From the NCBI RefSeq assembly GCF_039631355.1, contig NZ_JBDIVF010000003.1, forward strand, positions 186,001-250,000: 64,000 nt of DNA, read 5' to 3'. Both the position numbers and the translations under genes were made by a program. This DNA is from Uliginosibacterium paludis (GTDB lineage Bacteria; Pseudomonadota; Gammaproteobacteria; Burkholderiales; Rhodocyclaceae). The notes beneath the pieces were generated by a model. It was not told the origin of the DNA. It ran no database searches and saw only the letters and a program-made list of their open reading frames with translations. Positions 60,976-64,000 of the stretch are shown piece after piece (the stretch's first letter is position 1; each line of letters starts with the position of its first letter).

Positions 60976-61007
60976 CCGTCCGCCCTCGAGGAGGGCAGGG
61001 CGAACGG
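60976..61007 (-). terminator. urtA-urtB intergenic hairpin, probable differential-expression element
   Basis: A 10-bp stem (CCGTTCGCCC with GGGCGGACGG on the minus strand, one G-U pair) with a 12-nt loop, 31 bases after the urtA stop. There is no T tract. Such hairpins after a binding-protein gene often protect its mRNA and lower readthrough to the permease genes. Confidence 0.5.
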
Positions 61008-61038
61008 TCAGAGCCGGGTGAATCAGGTCAGCGCGGAA

Positions 61039-62310
61039 TTACTTCTTTTCCGGCTCATCCTTCTTCTTGTCGTTGCCTTCGATGAAGGGGCTCCAGGGTT
61101 GGGCCTTGATCGGGCCCGGGGTCTTCCAGACCACCTTGAACTGGCCGTCAGCCTTCACTTCGCCGATGAACACCGGCTTGTGCAGGTGATGGTTCTTGGC
61201 GTCCATTTCAGCCACGAAACCGCTCGGTGCCTTGAACTTCTGGCCGGCCATCGCAGCGATCACCTTGTCGGTGTCAGTCGACTTGGCTTTCTCGACAGCC
61301 TGGGCCCACATGTGGATGCCGATGTAGGTAGCTTCCATCGGGTCATTGGTCAGGGGCTTGTCGGCCGAGGGCAGCTTCATCTTCTTGGCGTAATCGCTCC
61401 ATTGCTTGATGAAGGCGGTGTTGGTCGGGTTCTTCACGCTCATGAAGTAGTTCCAGGCGGCCAGGTGGCCCACCAGCGGCTTGGTATCCACGCCGCGCAG
61501 CTCTTCTTCACCCACCGAGAAGGCCACGACCGGCACATCGGTCGCCTTGATGCCCTGGTTGCCGAGTTCCTTGTAGAAGGGCACGTTGGAGTCGCCGTTG
61601 ATGGTCGACACCACGGCCGTCTTCTTGCCTTCGGAAGCGAACTTCTTGATCTTGGCGATGATGGTCTGATAGTCGCTGTGACCGAAGGGGGTGTATTCCT
61701 CCATGATGTCGGCATCGGCCACGCCCTTGCTCTTGAGGAAGGCGCGCAGGATCTTGTTGGTGGTGCGCGGATACACATAGTCGGTACCCAGCAGCACGAA
61801 GCGCTTGGCCGAGCCGCCGTCCTTACTCATCAGGTATTCCACGGCCGGAATGGCTTGCTGGTTGGGCGCAGCCCCCGTGTAGAACACGTTCTTGGAGAGT
61901 TCTTCGCCCTCATACTGCACCGGGTAGAAGAGCAGGCCGTTGAGTTCCTCGAATACCGGCAGCACCGACTTGCGCGACACCGAGGTCCAGCAGCCGAAGG
62001 TCACCGCGACCTTGTCCTTCGAGATCAGCTGGCGTGCCTTTTCGGCAAACAGCGGCCAGTTGGAGGCCGGGTCGACCACGACCGGCTCCAGCTTCTTGCC
62101 CAGCACGCCACCCTTGGCGTTGATCTCATCGATCGCCATCAGGGCGGTGTCTTTCAGCACGGTTTCCGAAATGGCCATCGTGCCGGAGAGCGAGTGCAGC
62201 ACGCCCACCTTGATCGTGTCGGCAGCGTAGGCGCCGAACGAAGCGAAACCTGCCATGGCCATGGCGGCCGAGAGGGCCGACACCTTGATGAAGCTGCGAC
62301 GTGATTGCAT
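61039..62310 (-). CDS. urtA: Urea ABC transporter substrate-binding protein UrtA
   Basis: A 423-aa periplasmic urea-binding protein of the LivJ/AmiC fold. The N-terminus has a twin-arginine motif (SRRSFIK) and a hydrophobic stretch ending AAYA-like (FGAYAA), suggesting Tat export. The mature chain opens DTIKVGVLHSLSGTMAISET, with FGCWTSVSRKSVLPVFE, LLFYPVQYEGEE and FVLLGTDYVYPRTTN, all UrtA hallmarks. AGGGAG precedes the ATG. It leads a 13.4-kb same-strand cluster down to the PAS-GGDEF gene. The upstream region has 10-bp direct repeats but no sigma-54 site that I could verify. Confidence 0.97.
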   Translation of the reverse strand: MQSRRSFIKVSALSAAMAMAGFASFGAYAADTIKVGVLHSLSGTMAISETVLKDTALMAIDEINAKGGVLGKKLEPVVVDPASNWPLFAEKARQLISKDKVAVTFGCWTSVSRKSVLPVFEELNGLLFYPVQYEGEELSKNVFYTGAAPNQQAIPAVEYLMSKDGGSAKRFVLLGTDYVYPRTTNKILRAFLKSKGVADADIMEEYTPFGHSDYQTIIAKIKKFASEGKKTAVVSTINGDSNVPFYKELGNQGIKATDVPVVAFSVGEEELRGVDTKPLVGHLAAWNYFMSVKNPTNTAFIKQWSDYAKKMKLPSADKPLTNDPMEATYIGIHMWAQAVEKAKSTDTDKVIAAMAGQKFKAPSGFVAEMDAKNHHLHKPVFIGEVKADGQFKVVWKTPGPIKAQPWSPFIEGNDKKKDEPEKK

Positions 62311-62407
62311 GTAGGACTCCCTGAGATGACTTCGAGATGACGGCGTCGATATGTCCGCCGGGTGAAGCCACTTTAGGGAGGTCTGCGCTCAGGCTGAATA
62401 CGTCAGA

Positions 62408-62437
62408 GTGCGTAGATGTGCGCAGATGTGTGAAGGC
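62408..62437 (-). promoter_or_regulatory. 10-bp direct repeats upstream of urtA
   Basis: GTGCGTAGAT, GTGCGCAGAT and a degraded third copy (GTGTGAAGGC) lie head to tail, one helical turn apart, about 100-130 bases before the urtA start. This spacing suits cooperative binding of a regulator. It matches neither an NtrC nor a Nac consensus that I can recognise. Confidence 0.4.
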
Positions 62438-62481
62438 TGCTTGCGCGCACCGCCCGCCGGCGGCACGCATCGCAGGGCCGC

Positions 62482-63912
62482 TCAGGCGCTGCGCCGGGAT
62501 TCCGTGGCCGCGCGCTGCGGCATGGCCAGCGTGCCCAGTGCGGCAGCGAGCTTCATGATCACCGGCGCCCAGTTGCCATCCCGCTCCTGGCGGAAGAGCC
62601 GCATGCCCTGCGGATACCAGGCGCTGTCGGTGCGCTCGCGTTGCCAGCGCCAGTCGGTGCCGTAGTCAGGCAGCATCAGCCAGCAGGGCACGCCCATCGC
62701 GCCCGCAAGATGCGCCACTGCGGTATCCACGCTGATGACGAGATCAAGGTTCGCCAGCACCGCTGCGGTATCGGCGAAATCCTGCAACTGCGGGCCGATC
62801 AGGCTCAGCGGCTGGAGGCGGCTGAAGGCCACTGCATCGTCTTCGCCAGCACCTTTCTGCAGGCTCACGAAGCTCACACCCGGCACCGTCCACAGGGGCG
62901 CGAGATCGGCCACGCTGCGCAGCGAACGCTCGCTGTCGTTCTCGAACCTGGGATTGCCTTGCCAGACAAGACCCACCCGCAGGCCGGACGTGGGCAGGCA
63001 GGCCTGCCAGCGGAGGAGGTCTTCGGGCGTGGCGTGAAGGTAGGGAATCGGGGCCGGAATGTTGCGGCCTTCCGTGCCGCAGTAATGCGGCAGGCTCAGC
63101 GGGGGCGACCAGCAGTCCCAGTCTGCACTGCTGACCGACTGATCGAGAGCATGGATCCGGTCTGCGTCGGCCAGGCTGGCAAAGAGGCGGGTGAGCCCGG
63201 GGTGGCAGAGGATATCGACCCGGCGCGCGCCGCGTTTGCGCAGCTCGCTGGCGTAGCGGCTGAACTGGATCATGTCGCCGGCACCGGCCTCGCAGCTGAT
63301 GAGAATGCTCCTGCCCTCCAGCGATTCACCCTTCCAGCGCGGAATGCCCAGCGTGTCCGAGAGCACCTTCTCCATGCTCGCGTACCAGTCCCGCGCCTCC
63401 AGCCCGGCAAAACCTTCACGCAACAGTCCCTGACGAAGCTGCAGAAAGCCGAGGTTGTAGCGGGCGCTGGAGTAGTCGGGCGAAATGTCGAGCGCGGTGC
63501 GGAAGCAGTTCTCCGCGTGCGCGTCCCGTTTCAGATTCGCGAAGAGCACGCCCAGGTTGGACCACAGCGCGGCCGAGCGGGGATCTTCGCGCAGGCCTTC
63601 GTGGTAGACCGCTTCGGCCTCTGCGTGGCGCTTCGCGCGGTTGAGCAGGGCACCGTAGTTCAGGAAGAGCTGTGGATGGGTGCCGCCCAGCTCGATCGCG
63701 CGCAGATAGCACAGCTCCGCACCTTCCCGGTCGCCGCCGCGGTCGAGCAGGAATCCCATGTTGCCCCAGGCCTCGATGAAGTCCGGCTCCAGGGCACAGG
63801 CCTGGCGCAGCTTCAGCAATGCTTCGTCCGGATGCCCCTCGGCGATCAGGACGAGCGCCTCGTGGAACAGGCTCTGCGCAGGCGTTTGCCCGGCAGCTTC
63901 GGGAATCATCAT
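62482..63912 (-). CDS. TPR-repeat glycosyltransferase-like protein (GT9/heptosyltransferase fold)
   Basis: A 476-aa protein. Residues about 10-160 form at least four tetratricopeptide repeats (ALLKLRQACALEPDFIEAWGNMG, AELCYLRAIELG, AEAVYHEGLREDPRSAALWSNLG, AENCFRTALDISPDYSSARYNLG). The second half resembles the GT9 donor domain: ISCEAGAGDMIQFSRYASEL, LRVGLVWQGNPRFENDSERS, and the diagnostic ISVDTAVAHLAGAMGVPCWLMLP. Proteins of this layout are found in flagellin or surface glycan modification, but the acceptor here is unknown. The ATG at 63912 (tandem ATG) has AGAG upstream; a GTG at 63951 would add 13 residues. It is unlikely to belong to the urea operon. Confidence 0.88.
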   Translation of the reverse strand: MMIPEAAGQTPAQSLFHEALVLIAEGHPDEALLKLRQACALEPDFIEAWGNMGFLLDRGGDREGAELCYLRAIELGGTHPQLFLNYGALLNRAKRHAEAEAVYHEGLREDPRSAALWSNLGVLFANLKRDAHAENCFRTALDISPDYSSARYNLGFLQLRQGLLREGFAGLEARDWYASMEKVLSDTLGIPRWKGESLEGRSILISCEAGAGDMIQFSRYASELRKRGARRVDILCHPGLTRLFASLADADRIHALDQSVSSADWDCWSPPLSLPHYCGTEGRNIPAPIPYLHATPEDLLRWQACLPTSGLRVGLVWQGNPRFENDSERSLRSVADLAPLWTVPGVSFVSLQKGAGEDDAVAFSRLQPLSLIGPQLQDFADTAAVLANLDLVISVDTAVAHLAGAMGVPCWLMLPDYGTDWRWQRERTDSAWYPQGMRLFRQERDGNWAPVIMKLAAALGTLAMPQRAATESRRSA

Positions 63913-63921
63913 TACGCGCTC

Positions 63922-63972
63922 TTTTTTGCGGCAGGAATGTTGCGATTCCACCCGATTTTTGCCGCAGGAATG
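63922..63972 (-). repeat. Direct repeat upstream of the TPR/glycosyltransferase gene
   Basis: TTTTTTGCGGCAGGAATG and ATTTTTGCCGCAGGAATG (16 of 18 identical) start 34 bases apart. One copy covers the ribosome-binding region of the gene. The remaining bases to the window end are A/T-rich and hold nothing I can assign. Confidence 0.5.
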
Positions 63973-64000
63973 GAAATTCTTACTTTTTTTTAATCTTCGG

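Noticed and set aside
62358..62376. A sigma-54 -24/-12 promoter before urtA (TGGCTTCACCCGGC on the minus strand)
   Set aside because: The GG to GC distance is nine bases instead of ten and the -12 TTGC is absent.

Overview
The window is about 64 kb of high-GC chromosomal DNA with dense gene packing and many ATGA or 1-nt stop/start overlaps. The block rpsB-tsf-pyrH-frr-uppS-cdsA-dxr-rseP-bamA-skp-lpxD-fabZ-lpxA-lpxB-rnhB-trmH, glyA-nrdR-ribD, LPS and outer-membrane assembly genes, darP (yjgA) and pmbA point to a betaproteobacterium. A Rhodocyclales-like host is my inference from protein style and gene order; no 16S gene is present to confirm it. I saw no tRNA, rRNA, CRISPR array, prophage or insertion sequence.

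Layout. 0-1.1 kb: tail of a receiver-GGDEF protein overlapping a CheY-like regulator. 1.1-8.6 kb: mixed housekeeping genes (gloB, a methyltransferase, rnhA, an OmpA-like protein, a glutamine amidotransferase, a retropepsin-like protease, a Nudix hydrolase, a CobD/CbiB-like membrane protein, miaA, a TraB/GumN protein). 8.6-14.6 kb: an orphan TRAP binding protein, pmbA, darP-mog, and a minus-strand trio (Ldh-type dehydrogenase, hexapeptide acyltransferase, deoxyinosine glycosylase). 14.6-14.9 kb: a small unknown gene behind a sigma-28-like promoter. 15-18.4 kb: glnD and map, reading away from the rpsB promoter. 18.5-33.6 kb: the long plus-strand translation, isoprenoid, Bam and lipid A run. 33.6-36.3 kb: a formate/nitrite-type channel, a tandem-AP2 protein with its ribosome-binding site inside an inverted repeat, and a MoeB/ThiF enzyme. 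36.4-39.3 kb: glyA-nrdR-ribD on the minus strand. 39.4-42.7 kb: a phosphatase, TRAP permeases dctQM and an uncatalogued 49-aa gene. 43-50.4 kb: a secreted small protein, a 1384-aa hybrid kinase, two small exporters and a PAS-GGDEF protein. 50.5-62.3 kb: a complete urea import and urease operon reading urtABCDE-ureDAJBCEFG. 62.5-64 kb: a TPR/glycosyltransferase protein.

How the genes work together. UrtABCDE imports urea at high affinity, UreABC hydrolyses it, UreDEFG insert nickel, and UreJ is probably a nickel permease. A PAS-GGDEF gene follows ureG on the same strand. GlnD, the PII-modifying nitrogen sensor, lies elsewhere in the window.

The most interesting non-coding signals are inverted repeats placed at translation starts (AP2 gene, nrdR), a near-perfect 17-bp hairpin between ureC and ureE, two related GGGAGTC-type palindromic repeats inserted in spacers of the urea operon, and the sigma-28-like promoter of the small gene at 14.7 kb. 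No wholly new multi-gene system is evident. The AP2 locus with its built-in regulatory hairpin is the best candidate for something undescribed.
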